Below the pieces are notes generated by a model. The model was not told the origin of the DNA. It was given only the letters and a program-made list of their open reading frames with translations, and searched no databases. The position numbers were made by a program, and so were the translations under genes. From Streptomyces pluripotens (GTDB lineage Bacteria; Actinomycetota; Actinomycetes; Streptomycetales; Streptomycetaceae), in the NCBI RefSeq assembly GCF_000802245.2, contig NZ_CP021080.1, positions 558,001-622,000 of the forward strand: 64,000 nucleotides of DNA, given 5' to 3'. Shown piece after piece: positions 25,001 to 33,437 of this stretch. Every line of letters begins with the position of its first letter. Within the stretch, counting starts at the first letter, position 1.

Positions 25001-27894
25001 AGGGGCAGTTCGGCACGCTCTGCAGCCAGGCGCAGGAGCACCGAGAGGCTGTCGCCGTCCCCGGCCGCGGCGGCTGTCGGCAGCTCGTTCGCCGGAACGG
25101 AGACGGGCGGTGCGTCCAAGCGCACATCGGCGAAGGGCAGATCGACTTCGGGAGTCGACTCGCACGGGCTGGCGAAGAAGTGGAACTCCTTGTCCAGGGG
25201 CAACGGCCGGGTGAACCGGTCCTCGAACAGCGCGGCGTGCCGCAGGCCCGCGCCGAGGGCATAGGCTGCCGCGGTCGCGGTCAGCAGGCCGGACAGAGAC
25301 GTGCTGTCCGCGTCGAGCGAGACGACGGGCACACCGGGGGCGATGTCCGCGACCAGGCCCTGCAGGATCTTACCCGGGCCGACCTCGAGCAGCAGGTCCA
25401 CCTCGGTGGACAGGGCCTGGACCGCCTCGGTGAAACGCACCGGCTCCAGCACCTGTCGGGTCAGCAGCTCCGGCACATCGGTGTCGGCCGTGACCTCGCC
25501 CGCCGTCACCGCGGAGATGACGCGACGGGCTGGCGGGGTGAACTCCTGTGTCCCCAGGTAGGTCCCGAAGGCCTCGGCCGCGGGGGCGACGGCCTCGGAG
25601 TGGAACGCGTGCGAGACGTGGATCAGCGCCGTGCCCAGGCCCTGGGCGGAGGCTGCGGCGCAGACTCGCTGGACGGCGTCCGCCGGCCCGGAGATCACGG
25701 TCTGCCGAGGACCATTGTAGCCGGCGACCACGACCGGTTCCCCGGCCAGCAGCGGTTCGACGTCGGCGGGAGGAGCGGCGATGCCCGCCATGCCTCCGCC
25801 GCTCTCGCTCGCCTCCGCCATGAGCCGGCCGCGCTCCGCGGCGATCCGCAGCACCGAGGCCTCGTCCGTCGCTCCGGCCCAGTGCAGGGCTGTGACTTCG
25901 CCGAGGCTGTGTCCGGCCGCGGCCACCGCCTCGATACCCAGGGTGGAAAGCACCCGCAGGGCGGCGAGGGAGGAGGTGACGATGCGCGGCTGCGCCACCG
26001 CGGTGTCGACCAGGTCCCCGTCGGTGGGCAGGGGGTGCGCGCGGTACAGCTCGTCGACCGAGGCGAAGCGCCGGCGCATCGCGCCGCCGTCGCCCCGTCG
26101 GCCGGAGCCCTGGCCGGGGAAGAGAAACCCGATGCGGGCATGCGGCGTCGCGCTCCCCAGGAACACCCCTCCCGCGATGTCGAGCGCGGACCGTGCCCCG
26201 CCGTCCAGCAGCGTGAGCAGCTTGGTGAAGCGCTGGTCCGCCTGTTCCGAAGTGGCCGCGACGACGGCAGCCCGGATCGGCCGGCCGTCGAGTTCGCTCT
26301 GCAGCGTGGCGGCGAGGTCGCCGAGTTCCGCGAAGGACAGTCTCGGGACGAAGGCGGCCAGGCGGGTGACCTTGCCGCGCAGCTCGGCCATCGTGTCGGC
26401 GTCGAGCAGCAGCAGCTCCGCGTCCTGCCGGGACCGTACGAGCTGTCGGGTGACCCGGCCGACGGCCTCCTTGCGCACTCCGTCGGCGTGTTCGACCACG
26501 ATGTGCGCGTTGATACCGCCGAACCCCATGGAGGAGACACCCGCGCGGATGGCGGCGTCCTTGGGCCACAGCTCCGCCTCGCTGGGGACGCGCAGGGCCG
26601 GCCGGTCGCCGGTGAGTTCGGGATGCGGGTCCACATGGCTGGTCGCCGGCGGAATGACCTGGTGGCGTACGGCGAGGACGGCCTTGATGAGCCCGGCGAC
26701 CCCTGCCGCCGCCTTGGTGTGCCCGAAGTTGCCCTTCACCGTGCTGATGGCGGCGGGCGCCGCGTCCGGGTCGGCGGCCCGGCGCGATTCCGAGAAGGCG
26801 CGCAGCTCGATGGCGTCGCCCACGGCGGTACCGGTGCCGTGACCTTCGAAGTAGCCCACCGTTTCGATGCCGAACCCGGCGGCGGCATAGGCGCGCTGCA
26901 GGGCGAGGCGGTGTCCGCCGGCCTCGGGCCGGGTGATCCCGCCGCGGCCGTCGGAAGAGTAGCCCCAGCCGGCGATGCTCGCGTACCGGAACCTGCCCTG
27001 CGCGACAGCGTCCTGGTCGCGCATGAGCACGAGGATGCCGCAGCCCTCACCGGGCCAGAAGCCGTTGGAACCACGGTCGTAGACGCGCATCTCACCGGTG
27101 GCGAGAGCACCCGTCTTGGCGAAACCGATCACTTCGAAGGGGTCGATGCTGAGATCCACACCGCCGACGACGGCGACGTCGAGCCGTCCGTCGGCCAGGG
27201 CGTCGCATGCGGTGGCGACGGAGAGCAGCGACGAGGAGCAGGCCCCGTCGACGGTGAACCCACCGCCCTTGAGGTCGAAGTGGTTGCAGATCCGGCCGGC
27301 GATGGTGTTGGCGAGACCGCCGGCCAGGGTGTCCTCGCCTATCGGCGGGAAGGGACTCTTGTAGCGCTCCTCGAGTTTTTCCAGGAACACGGCCAGGGCG
27401 GCGTCGTCCCAGCCCTGCTCGCGCAGCGCCGCTCCGACAGTGCGGCGCACATAGGGCCAGCGCAGCCGCATCAGGTTGGCCCGGCTGAACTCGCCGGTGA
27501 GGGTGTTGCCGATGATGACCCCGGTGTTGAGGTCGCCGAGGCCCTCCCCGAAGGGGAAGCCGGCGTCGCCGAGGGCCTGCGCGGCGGTGTCGAGCGCGAG
27601 CCAGTGCGTCATGTCGGTGGCGCGGAAGGTACTGCCCGCGACCCGGTACTTGACCCGGTCGAACTCGAAGCCGTCGAGGACGGCGGCCTTGCTGGAGTAG
27701 AAGCGGTCCGGAGCCGCGGGGTCGGGCGAGTAATAGTCCTCGGCGCGCATCCGCTCATCGGGCAGCCGGCGGAAGGCCCGCCGGCCGGCCAGGACGTTCT
27801 GCCACAACTGCTCGTGGGTGTCCGCGTCGGGGTAACGGCAGGCGATGCCGACGACGGCGATTCTGGCGGGGCTGGTACGGGAGGAGGACGTCAT
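22003..27894 (-). CDS. pksE: Iterative enediyne polyketide synthase
   Basis: A 1963-aa type I PKS with the enediyne order. KS is about 1-450, with active Cys near 218 in DGACSSSLLS and His in EGHGTGTAVGD and GNFGHTKAA. AT is about 590-900 (FLFPGQGSG; Ser in AAGHSLGEVTA near 661). ACP has Ser 981-982 in DELHLSSITV. KR has the Rossmann motif VTGGGKGI near 1231. DH has His near 1507 in LADHELDG. The C-terminal 4'-phosphopantetheinyl transferase has ACDVQPAE and WSAVECLRKNG near 1850-1900. The enzyme makes a linear polyene from acetyl/malonyl-CoA and activates its own ACP. The ATG at 27894 overlaps the unbU stop (ATGA). The frame extends upstream to 28896 but only antisense to unbU. Confidence 0.96.
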   Translation of the reverse strand: MTSSSRTSPARIAVVGIACRYPDADTHEQLWQNVLAGRRAFRRLPDERMRAEDYYSPDPAAPDRFYSSKAAVLDGFEFDRVKYRVAGSTFRATDMTHWLALDTAAQALGDAGFPFGEGLGDLNTGVIIGNTLTGEFSRANLMRLRWPYVRRTVGAALREQGWDDAALAVFLEKLEERYKSPFPPIGEDTLAGGLANTIAGRICNHFDLKGGGFTVDGACSSSLLSVATACDALADGRLDVAVVGGVDLSIDPFEVIGFAKTGALATGEMRVYDRGSNGFWPGEGCGILVLMRDQDAVAQGRFRYASIAGWGYSSDGRGGITRPEAGGHRLALQRAYAAAGFGIETVGYFEGHGTGTAVGDAIELRAFSESRRAADPDAAPAAISTVKGNFGHTKAAAGVAGLIKAVLAVRHQVIPPATSHVDPHPELTGDRPALRVPSEAELWPKDAAIRAGVSSMGFGGINAHIVVEHADGVRKEAVGRVTRQLVRSRQDAELLLLDADTMAELRGKVTRLAAFVPRLSFAELGDLAATLQSELDGRPIRAAVVAATSEQADQRFTKLLTLLDGGARSALDIAGGVFLGSATPHARIGFLFPGQGSGRRGDGGAMRRRFASVDELYRAHPLPTDGDLVDTAVAQPRIVTSSLAALRVLSTLGIEAVAAAGHSLGEVTALHWAGATDEASVLRIAAERGRLMAEASESGGGMAGIAAPPADVEPLLAGEPVVVAGYNGPRQTVISGPADAVQRVCAAASAQGLGTALIHVSHAFHSEAVAPAAEAFGTYLGTQEFTPPARRVISAVTAGEVTADTDVPELLTRQVLEPVRFTEAVQALSTEVDLLLEVGPGKILQGLVADIAPGVPVVSLDADSTSLSGLLTATAAAYALGAGLRHAALFEDRFTRPLPLDKEFHFFASPCESTPEVDLPFADVRLDAPPVSVPANELPTAAAAGDGDSLSVLLRLAAERAELPLEAVNPHSNPLDELHLSSITVTQIMNRAAQELGITAPMVTTAFATSTLAELAELLDGLDETTHDDAAQPQVPLGVAPWVRAFAVDLVPAEPGPAAVPESAGDGDWELFAPARHPLAPALHEALRIGGLGGGVLLCLPTDCDENHTALMIAAARAALSRTGATRFVAIGDRRGAAGLAKTLHLERPGIATTVVTLPLPDRMPAERAGELSARIVTDVAATRGFSEVHYGADGRRTVPVLRALPLVSPAGARGATSGTEQVLDTEDVLLVTGGGKGITAECALALAAGTGAGVGLLGRSDPATDPELRANLDRMTAAGVNFRYVSADVTSADEVKAAVDEIRDALGPVTAVLHGAGRNEPHALANLDEASFRRTLATKITGLENVLIAVDPAALRLLVTFGSIIGRAGLSGEGDYATANDWLTDLTQRVQDDYPDCRCLALEWSVWSGSGMGERLGVLESLVRQGIEPIPTEEGVALLKQLLAEPQTPSALVVMGRAGGLPTLTLETTDLPLLRFVDRPQAHYPGVELVVDSDLSASGDPYLADHELDGDLLFPAVLGMEAMAQAATALTGFEGAPTLEDMEFLRPIVIPLHGRTTIRVAVLAENVGAVRAVIRSSETGFQADHFRATLRYDRPEPEDTGPAPVPDDAPRIPLDPARDLYGPVLFQGLRFQRLTGYRELAARECVAEISDAATLPWFARHLPAELVLADPGTRDALMHSIQCCVPDATLLPVSIERLHLSDPTAACDEKQVTLHARERSRTGDTYVYDLDVRDQSGLLVERWEGLVLQAVRKQDGTGPWRPALLGPYLERRAERLLPEAVRCVVRPDDEALAEGLAARRKSTAQAASWALGRRTVVAYRPDGRPEIAGGPQLSASHGAGVTFVVAGEVPVACDVQPAEPRSLEEWEGLLGPEGTALARLIATEQDEELSVAATRVWSAVECLRKNGRALAALTVDSTPGAEKHWVVLRSGAARIATFPTLLEGVGEPVVFALMAQTMERND

Positions 27895-28886
27895 GCGGCC
27901 ACCGCCTCGGTCGTGGTCTTGTCGCCGAGCGCCGTGCTCGGACCCCCGGCGTGGTCGCCCCCGGAGGTCCCCGAGGCGTTCCGGCGCTGGACGAGGTGGG
28001 CGACCCACCAGCCGATGCCGCGCAGTGCGCAGACCGCAGTGGTGGCGAAGAAGAGGGTGTAGACGACGTTGAACAGCATCATGACGCCGTAGACGACGGC
28101 GACCGAGGACCCGAACATGAACTGGTTGCGCCCCTTGGTGGGGGTGGTGCCCGGGTCGGTGATCATGTAGTTGGTGAACAGGGTGAAGGCCACGCCGCTC
28201 ATCGGTCCGAGCGCGGAGGCCAAGGCCACGTCCCAGAACCAGTGCCGGATCAGGGCCTGGATCACGAAGCCGCCGAGCCAGCCGACGATCAGTGCGGTCC
28301 GCTTCGTGAGCGCGGTGTTGATGATCGTTCCGGCGGTGGCGATGACCAGCGGAATCGCCACTCGGAAAAAGGTGTTGGCGTTCTCGGTGAACTGGTAGGG
28401 CGGAGAGATGCTCACCCATGATCCGAAGCAGACCAGCGTGAGGGTGATCCCGAAGTTGGACGGGTTCATGTAGTGCCGCATGCGGGCCGCGATGGGGGCC
28501 TGCAGCGCGTGCTTGCCCGCGACACCCACGAACACCCCGAAGAGCACCGGCAGGAACTGGTTGTTCGCGTACAGCAGCATGTTGACGGCCAGTGCCGTGA
28601 TGTGGGAGGGCAGGAGGAACTCGTAGACGCCGCGGAATCCCCTGCCCCGGAAGCGCGGTGAGCGACGCTGGGCCCAGGCACTCAGCAGCTCCAGGAGGAT
28701 CTCGGTCGTGTAGCCGGTGACGGCCGCGATGATGGGCCACAGCCATGGCTGCTCGAAGCCGAGCACGGTGTACCCGAGAATGTTGAACACGCTGATCGAG
28801 ATGGCGAAGTTGCGCAGAGCGAGGTAGCGCGGGTCGCGCCTGGCCGCCGGCGGGGATCCGGCTGGTGAAGAGGCAACGGCGGTCAT
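27891..28886 (-). CDS. unbU: UnbU-type membrane protein (RnfD-like), enediyne E5
   Basis: A 331-aa integral membrane protein conserved upstream of PksE in enediyne clusters (UnbU/E5), distantly related to RnfD/NqrB subunits. About nine hydrophobic segments are visible (FAISISVFNILGYTVLGF, WPIIAAVTGYTTEILLEL, FGITLTLVCFGSWVSI, IPLVIATAGTIINTAL, TALIVGWLGGFVIQALI). FTLFTNYMITDPGTTPTKG resembles the RnfD flavin-attachment (S/T-G-A-T) region; covalent flavin is not proven. It is linked by ATGA overlaps to both unbV (28883-28886) and pksE (27891-27894). The function is unknown; electron transfer or export of the core has been proposed. Confidence 0.9.
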   Translation of the reverse strand: MTAVASSPAGSPPAARRDPRYLALRNFAISISVFNILGYTVLGFEQPWLWPIIAAVTGYTTEILLELLSAWAQRRSPRFRGRGFRGVYEFLLPSHITALAVNMLLYANNQFLPVLFGVFVGVAGKHALQAPIAARMRHYMNPSNFGITLTLVCFGSWVSISPPYQFTENANTFFRVAIPLVIATAGTIINTALTKRTALIVGWLGGFVIQALIRHWFWDVALASALGPMSGVAFTLFTNYMITDPGTTPTKGRNQFMFGSSVAVVYGVMMLFNVVYTLFFATTAVCALRGIGWWVAHLVQRRNASGTSGGDHAGGPSTALGDKTTTEAVAA

Positions 28887-30868
28887 CGGTTGGCAACCTC
28901 CTGCGCGGTGTCGGTCAGCATGAACGTGTGGGTGCCGGGGGTGAGCTTCTGGGTCGTGCGGTGCCTTCCGCCGTCCGCGTCCCGCCACGACAGTTCCACG
29001 GTTGCCGGCCCGTGGTCCGAGCCGAGTCCGAAGTGCACGTCGAAGCTGCGGAAACCGCTGTGGCCGCCGCCGCCGTCGAGCTGGGAGACCTGGGTACCGG
29101 CGGACGTCGTGACCTTGACGGTGGCGCCGTAGGCGGGCGCGCCGATGTTCGCGATGCCCTTGCCCGCGCCCTGGCCGGAGCCGGCAGCGGGCCGGTACAG
29201 GCGCAGGCCGAGGTACTGGCCCCTGTCGGGTGCCTGGTTGGCGTAGAAGGCCGGCGGACCCCACTGTCGCGCGACGGCGAAGTCGAGGGTGCCGGTCCCG
29301 GTGGTGTCCCCGGTGGCGAGCGCCCGGCTGGGAATCTTCACGTCCAGCCCCAGCTGCTTGGAGATGTTGGCGTACTTTCCGCTCTCGGTCCTCGCGTAGA
29401 AGCCCAGTATGTCGTCGCCGGCGATGTCGTCGCCGGGCTGGACGTGGGGCCACATGGCCGGGTTGGACAGCAGATCGTCGTTGGTCATGGCCATCTCCTG
29501 CAACCAGGGCCAGCGGTCGATCTTGCCCTTCACAAAGCCGGTGGCCTGCAGGATCGACAGCTCCCCGTTGTTGAGGAAGTCGGCCATCTTGGTGTCCCAG
29601 CCCCAGCCGGTCCAGGCGACACCGTGCTGCTGTGCCTCCTGCGTGAACGGCGCCTCGCCGGCGGCCAGCTTGCGGGCCATGTCGGCCTCGTTCCTGGCCT
29701 TGTTCATCCAGAGGAAGTTGCTCTCCTCCAGGCCCCAGTCGACGGTGATGTTGCTGACCATCATGTCGAAGCGGCCGTTGTGGTCGACGTCGGCGAAGTC
29801 GATTCCCATACCCTTGAAGGAGCCCTTGCCGAGCACGAAGGACTTGGGCGTGGTCGGCGTGCGCTTACCGGTGGCCTCGGTGTACTTGATGTGCCCGGGG
29901 GTCGACCGGTTGTAGAGCAGGTGGTCGTGGCCGAAGTCGTCGGCGATGTACATCTCGGGCAGGTCGTCCCCGGTCAGGTCGGCTCCGGAGATCGCGAGCG
30001 TCCAGCCGGTGGACGCGTGGTAGGGGATGGCTTCCTTCTCCTCCACGAAGGAGACGGTGGGCTTGTCGCCGACGCTCGCGCCTGTCCAGCGCAGGACATG
30101 GTCGCCGCCGGCGTTCTTCGAGTTGGACAGCGAGTCGTTCATGCCCACGTTGTCGAGACCCTGTGGGTCGAGCACATCCGAGTCCCGGAAGTAGTTCCCC
30201 ACCACGACCGACGGGTGTCCGCTGCCGTCCAGGTCGCCGATGTACACCGCGTCGGTGTTCCAGCGGGGGCCGTGGTACGCGCCGTCAGGGCTCTCCGACG
30301 GCACGACCTCGCGTGGCACGTACGCGTCCGGTGACAGGGTGGTGGCGCTGTCCTTGGCCATGAACACGACGGGCGTGCGTCCCCAGTAGGAGACCAGCAG
30401 GTCCATCCTGCCGTCACCGTTGAAGTCCCCCGGCGCGCAGCCGGTGGGCGCCATGGCGTGGTCCATCGGAAGCGGGGACGCGTCGAGGACGAACGGAGTG
30501 AACCGGTCCTCCTTCGCTGCGGTCGGGGTGTACGTCACGACGACCTTGTCGGTACGGGTGTCGACGATGCACATCCCGTCGGCCTTCCCGTGGCCGACCA
30601 GGTCGTTGATGGCTATCCCGGCACCGACGGAGGAGATCCAGGAGCGTATCTTCTGATAGGCCGGATTCACCTTGCGAACCGTGTTCATGTGCTGCGAGTC
30701 GTAGCCGGGTGGCAGCGCGATGGGCATTTCCTGGAACTTGTACTTCGCCGCGGCGTCATCACCGCCGGCCACGGCGACGGAAGTCCGGACCGCAAAGAAT
30801 AGGGACGCGGCCACCAGGACTGTCACCACACCTGGCGCCATTCTGCGAAATCGCTCGCGTTGTTTCAT
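28883..30868 (-). CDS. unbV: UnbV-type secreted/anchored repeat protein (ASPIC), enediyne E4
   Basis: A 661-aa protein with an N-terminal signal or anchor (VVTVLVAASLFFAVRTSVAV, residues 14-33). FG-GAP/VCBS-like repeats with calcium-loop motifs follow (GDFNGDGRMDLLVS, GDLDGSGHPSVVVG, ADLTGDDLPEMYIADD, FADVDHNGRFDMMVS). A C-terminal ASPIC/UnbV domain ends with GGGHSGFRSFDVHFGLG. This is the CRTAC1-like UnbV/E4 family found beside PksE. It is likely extracytoplasmic or membrane-facing, acting with UnbU. It is the first gene of the five-gene core operon, with a GGGGGAG ribosome site upstream. Its biochemical role is not established. Confidence 0.92.
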   Translation of the reverse strand: MKQRERFRRMAPGVVTVLVAASLFFAVRTSVAVAGGDDAAAKYKFQEMPIALPPGYDSQHMNTVRKVNPAYQKIRSWISSVGAGIAINDLVGHGKADGMCIVDTRTDKVVVTYTPTAAKEDRFTPFVLDASPLPMDHAMAPTGCAPGDFNGDGRMDLLVSYWGRTPVVFMAKDSATTLSPDAYVPREVVPSESPDGAYHGPRWNTDAVYIGDLDGSGHPSVVVGNYFRDSDVLDPQGLDNVGMNDSLSNSKNAGGDHVLRWTGASVGDKPTVSFVEEKEAIPYHASTGWTLAISGADLTGDDLPEMYIADDFGHDHLLYNRSTPGHIKYTEATGKRTPTTPKSFVLGKGSFKGMGIDFADVDHNGRFDMMVSNITVDWGLEESNFLWMNKARNEADMARKLAAGEAPFTQEAQQHGVAWTGWGWDTKMADFLNNGELSILQATGFVKGKIDRWPWLQEMAMTNDDLLSNPAMWPHVQPGDDIAGDDILGFYARTESGKYANISKQLGLDVKIPSRALATGDTTGTGTLDFAVARQWGPPAFYANQAPDRGQYLGLRLYRPAAGSGQGAGKGIANIGAPAYGATVKVTTSAGTQVSQLDGGGGHSGFRSFDVHFGLGSDHGPATVELSWRDADGGRHRTTQKLTPGTHTFMLTDTAQEVANR

Positions 30869-31356
30869 CGCACTCCCCCTCAGTTACCACAAAGAACCGG
30901 ACGGATGTTCGGCGTGGGTTCGCATTCTGAGAATGAGTGACGGCTGCTCACACGGCCTCTCCGACATTGCCTGAAACGGGCGGCACCTCAGCGAGCTGCC
31001 GAGTTTCGGCGGAAGACAGCACTCCCGAAGGAGGCTCGCCGCCGGGAAGCCGTGACGCCGCGTCACCCGATCGACGCGGTCCCTGATGCAGGATCGACGG
31101 CGCGCGGCACACTCCACGGTCCTGGTGCATGCCGCGGGCCGGCCCGGCTCGGCCGGACAACAGTTGCCTGATGCGGCAGCAGGAACGTCCCGACGTCCCC
31201 GATGGATCAGCACGGGCGCGGTTCACCGGACAGGTGTACGCCTCCCCGTCGGCGACAAGGGTCTTGCGCGCATGGCGGCACGGCCGCCGTCATTCCCCCC
31301 TCGGAACGGGCACCGACGGTTTCGCGTCGCACGTCGGGTCGGCCGCGGCGGGCCGC
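30869..31356 (-). promoter_or_regulatory. Promoter region of the pksE operon
   Basis: 488 bp between the TetR gene and unbV with no plausible gene. It must contain the promoter for unbV-unbU-pksE-TE-reductase unless the TetR transcript reads through. It contains the perfect palindrome CATTCTGAGAATG at 30923-30935. Exact -10/-35 boxes are not evident to me. Confidence 0.55.
30923..30935. promoter_or_regulatory. Candidate operator palindrome upstream of unbV
   Basis: A perfect 13-bp palindrome, CATTCT-G-AGAATG, 55-67 bp upstream of the unbV start codon. It is AT-rich relative to its surroundings and well placed for a regulator of the core operon. The binding protein is unknown. It differs from the TetR-type site at 32034. 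Confidence 0.45.
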
Positions 31357-32010
31357 TCAACGGTCCGTACCGTCGCGTCTCCCCCTCAGCGCGGCGGTCA
31401 CCGCGTCCCGGTCCGCGCCGACGCTCACGAGAAGGCCGGTCACCTGGGCTTCGAAACAGACATCCGCGTCGTAGGGCTCGACCAGGTAGCCCCCGAGTTC
31501 CAGGGTGACGAGCCCGTGCAGCGCGACCCACAACTGATGGGCCACCAGGTCCTTGTCACCGGTGTTCAACCTGCGCGTCTCCATGCCGCGTTCCACGGCC
31601 CGCACCAGCACGTTCAGCGTGTAGCGGCCATGCTGACGGTCCTCCTCGGTCAGCGAGAAGCCACCGAGGCTCGCACCGCCGAACATCACGCCGTAGAGGT
31701 GGCGGTGCTCCAGCGCGTTGCGCCGGTACGCCGCCCCGAGGGCGCAGATGTCCGCGACCGGGTCCGACGATTCCCCCACGCCCCTCAGGCGTCGGTCAAG
31801 CAGTCGGAAACCCTCCTGCACCATGGCTCTGACCAGGTCGTTCTTCCCCCCGAAGTGCGTGTACACCGCCGTCGTGGAAGTACCCACCGCCGCGGCCAGG
31901 CGACGTGTCGACAGTGCGGAGGGGCCCTCTTCGGAGAGCAACTGTGCTGCGGCCTCAAGGAGTTGCATGCCAAGAGCTGGATTCGCTGGCCGTGGGCTCA
32001 CCGTTGACAT
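31357..32010 (-). CDS. TetR-family transcriptional regulator
   Basis: A 217-aa TetR repressor. Its N-terminal helix-turn-helix (LLEAAAQLLSEEGPSALSTR, then AAVGTSTTAVYTHFGGKNDL) covers about residues 16-60. The ligand domain is of the WHG/TetR_C_13 kind (RRNALEHRHLYGVMFGG, WVALHGLVTLELGGYL). It is divergent from the carotenoid-oxygenase gene; a perfect inverted repeat in the 68-bp gap is its probable operator, so it likely represses that gene and itself. It is also the nearest regulator upstream of the pksE operon. The start ATG 32010 has a GAGAGG site. Confidence 0.88.
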   Translation of the reverse strand: MSTVSPRPANPALGMQLLEAAAQLLSEEGPSALSTRRLAAAVGTSTTAVYTHFGGKNDLVRAMVQEGFRLLDRRLRGVGESSDPVADICALGAAYRRNALEHRHLYGVMFGGASLGGFSLTEEDRQHGRYTLNVLVRAVERGMETRRLNTGDKDLVAHQLWVALHGLVTLELGGYLVEPYDADVCFEAQVTGLLVSVGADRDAVTAALRGRRDGTDR

Positions 32011-32033
32011 CCTCTCATGCCGGTGCGATTCTG

Positions 32034-32053
32034 ACGTAACGATGTTACGTAAC
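32034..32053. promoter_or_regulatory. Probable TetR operator
   Basis: The perfect inverted repeat ACGTAAC-GAT-GTTACGT lies at 32034-32050, overlapped by a second palindrome GTTACGTAAC at 32044-32053. It sits in the short gap between the divergent TetR and carotenoid-oxygenase genes, so one dimer or two could shut both promoters. Confidence 0.75.
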
Positions 32054-32078
32054 AGTGATTTCGTGAGGATGGACAGCG

Positions 32079-33437
32079 ATGCCCACTCATCACCAGAACA
32101 GCACGTCACATCTGCTGAGCAGCGGTTACCAGCCGGTTGCCGAGGAGGTGACCCTCCCCTTCCCGACGGTGCGCGGAAAGCTGCCCACCGAGCTCGACGG
32201 CACGTTCCTGCGGATCGGCCCCAACACGCTGGGCAGCCACGACCCGGCCCGCGACCACTCCTTCGCCGGCGACGCGATGGTGCACGGCCTGCGGCTGCGC
32301 GACGGCCGGGCCGAGTGGTACCGCAACCGCTGGGTGCGCACGGACCGGGTGGCACGTGCCCTCGGTGAACTCCCCACACCCGGACCACGCCACGGCCTGT
32401 CGGACAACACCAACTGCGCCATCGTCCAGCACGCCGGGCACACGTACGCGCTCGGCGACGGCGGAGCACTCCCGACACGGCTCGGTGACCGGCTTGAGAC
32501 GCTCGACCGGGTCGACTTCGACGGCACCCTGCCCGGCGGCTTCAGCGCCCACCCCGTCCTGGATCCGCTCACTCAGGAGATGCACGCGGTGGCATACGAA
32601 CCGGGCCGCCCCGGCGTGGATTACCTGACGCTGGACGCGTCCGGCCGGGTACGACGATGCGAGAACATCACGGTGAAGGACACCCCGATGATGCACGCCT
32701 TCTCGCTGACGGACCGAGACGCCATCATCTACGACCTGCCCGTCACCTACAGCGCCCGGGCGGCGGCCGCCGGCTCACGCGTCCCCTACGCGTGGAACGA
32801 CAGCCACGGCGCCCGCCTCGGCGTGCTGCCCCGGGAGGGCGGGGACGCCGACGTGCGGTGGATGGACATCGCACCCTGCTTCGTCTTCCATCCCGTCAAC
32901 GCGTACGGACGGGGCCGCCACATCATCGTCGACGTCATGCGCCACGAGCGAGCCTTCGATCGTGTCCCCCTGCATCCCAGCGAGTCCTCGCCCACCCTGT
33001 GGCGCTGGACCGTGGACCGGACCAGCGGCACCGTGACCGAAGCTCAACTATCCGACCAGGTACAGGAGTTCCCTCGGATCGACGACCGGTACACGAACTC
33101 CCCTTACCGCTACGCCTTCACCGTGGGTCTGCGCCCCGGCCAGGGCGCCGCACTCGCCGGACCCGCACTGCTGCGCCATGACCTCGTCACCGGCCGTGTC
33201 GACAGGCACACCTTCGGCGCGGGACGCGAAGGCGGCGAAGCGGTCTTCGTGCCGCGCGCCGCCGACGCCCCCGAGGCGGACGGCTGGCTGCTCGGTGTCG
33301 TCCACGACACCGCCACCGACCGCGGCGAACTCGTCGTCATCGACACCGCGGACTTCACCGGGCCGCCGGTCGCGGCCGTCCGCCTGCCGGTGCGCATCCC
33401 GCACGGCCTCCACGCACAGTGGGCGGCGTCCGGCTGA
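32079..33437 (+). CDS. Carotenoid-cleavage-type dioxygenase (RPE65 family)
   Basis: A 452-aa seven-bladed beta-propeller non-heme iron oxygenase. The N-terminus GTFLRIGPNTL and the four iron-ligand histidines in FSAHPVLDP, MMHAFSLTD, FVFHPVNAY and the C-terminal IPHGLHAQW are all present, so it should be active. Family members cleave conjugated double bonds in carotenoids, stilbenes or lignin-like compounds. No carotenoid genes are nearby. Its place beside an enediyne PKS, which makes a long conjugated polyene, makes a polyene or shunt product a possible substrate (inference). It is controlled by the adjacent TetR. Confidence 0.9.
   Translation: MPTHHQNSTSHLLSSGYQPVAEEVTLPFPTVRGKLPTELDGTFLRIGPNTLGSHDPARDHSFAGDAMVHGLRLRDGRAEWYRNRWVRTDRVARALGELPTPGPRHGLSDNTNCAIVQHAGHTYALGDGGALPTRLGDRLETLDRVDFDGTLPGGFSAHPVLDPLTQEMHAVAYEPGRPGVDYLTLDASGRVRRCENITVKDTPMMHAFSLTDRDAIIYDLPVTYSARAAAAGSRVPYAWNDSHGARLGVLPREGGDADVRWMDIAPCFVFHPVNAYGRGRHIIVDVMRHERAFDRVPLHPSESSPTLWRWTVDRTSGTVTEAQLSDQVQEFPRIDDRYTNSPYRYAFTVGLRPGQGAALAGPALLRHDLVTGRVDRHTFGAGREGGEAVFVPRAADAPEADGWLLGVVHDTATDRGELVVIDTADFTGPPVAAVRLPVRIPHGLHAQWAASG

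Noticed and set aside
23374..28062. A 1562-codon plus-strand open frame opposite pksE
   Set aside because: It is a GC-bias shadow: Arg/Gly/His-rich, no recognisable domains, no ribosome site, and fully antisense to well-supported pksE.
22003..28896. A single minus-strand frame of 2297 codons that could suggest a larger PKS with an extra N-terminal domain
   Set aside because: The first 334 codons lie antisense-in-frame shadow over unbU, are Arg/His-rich without domain features, and the canonical KS N-terminus starts at 27894 with an ATGA overlap to unbU.
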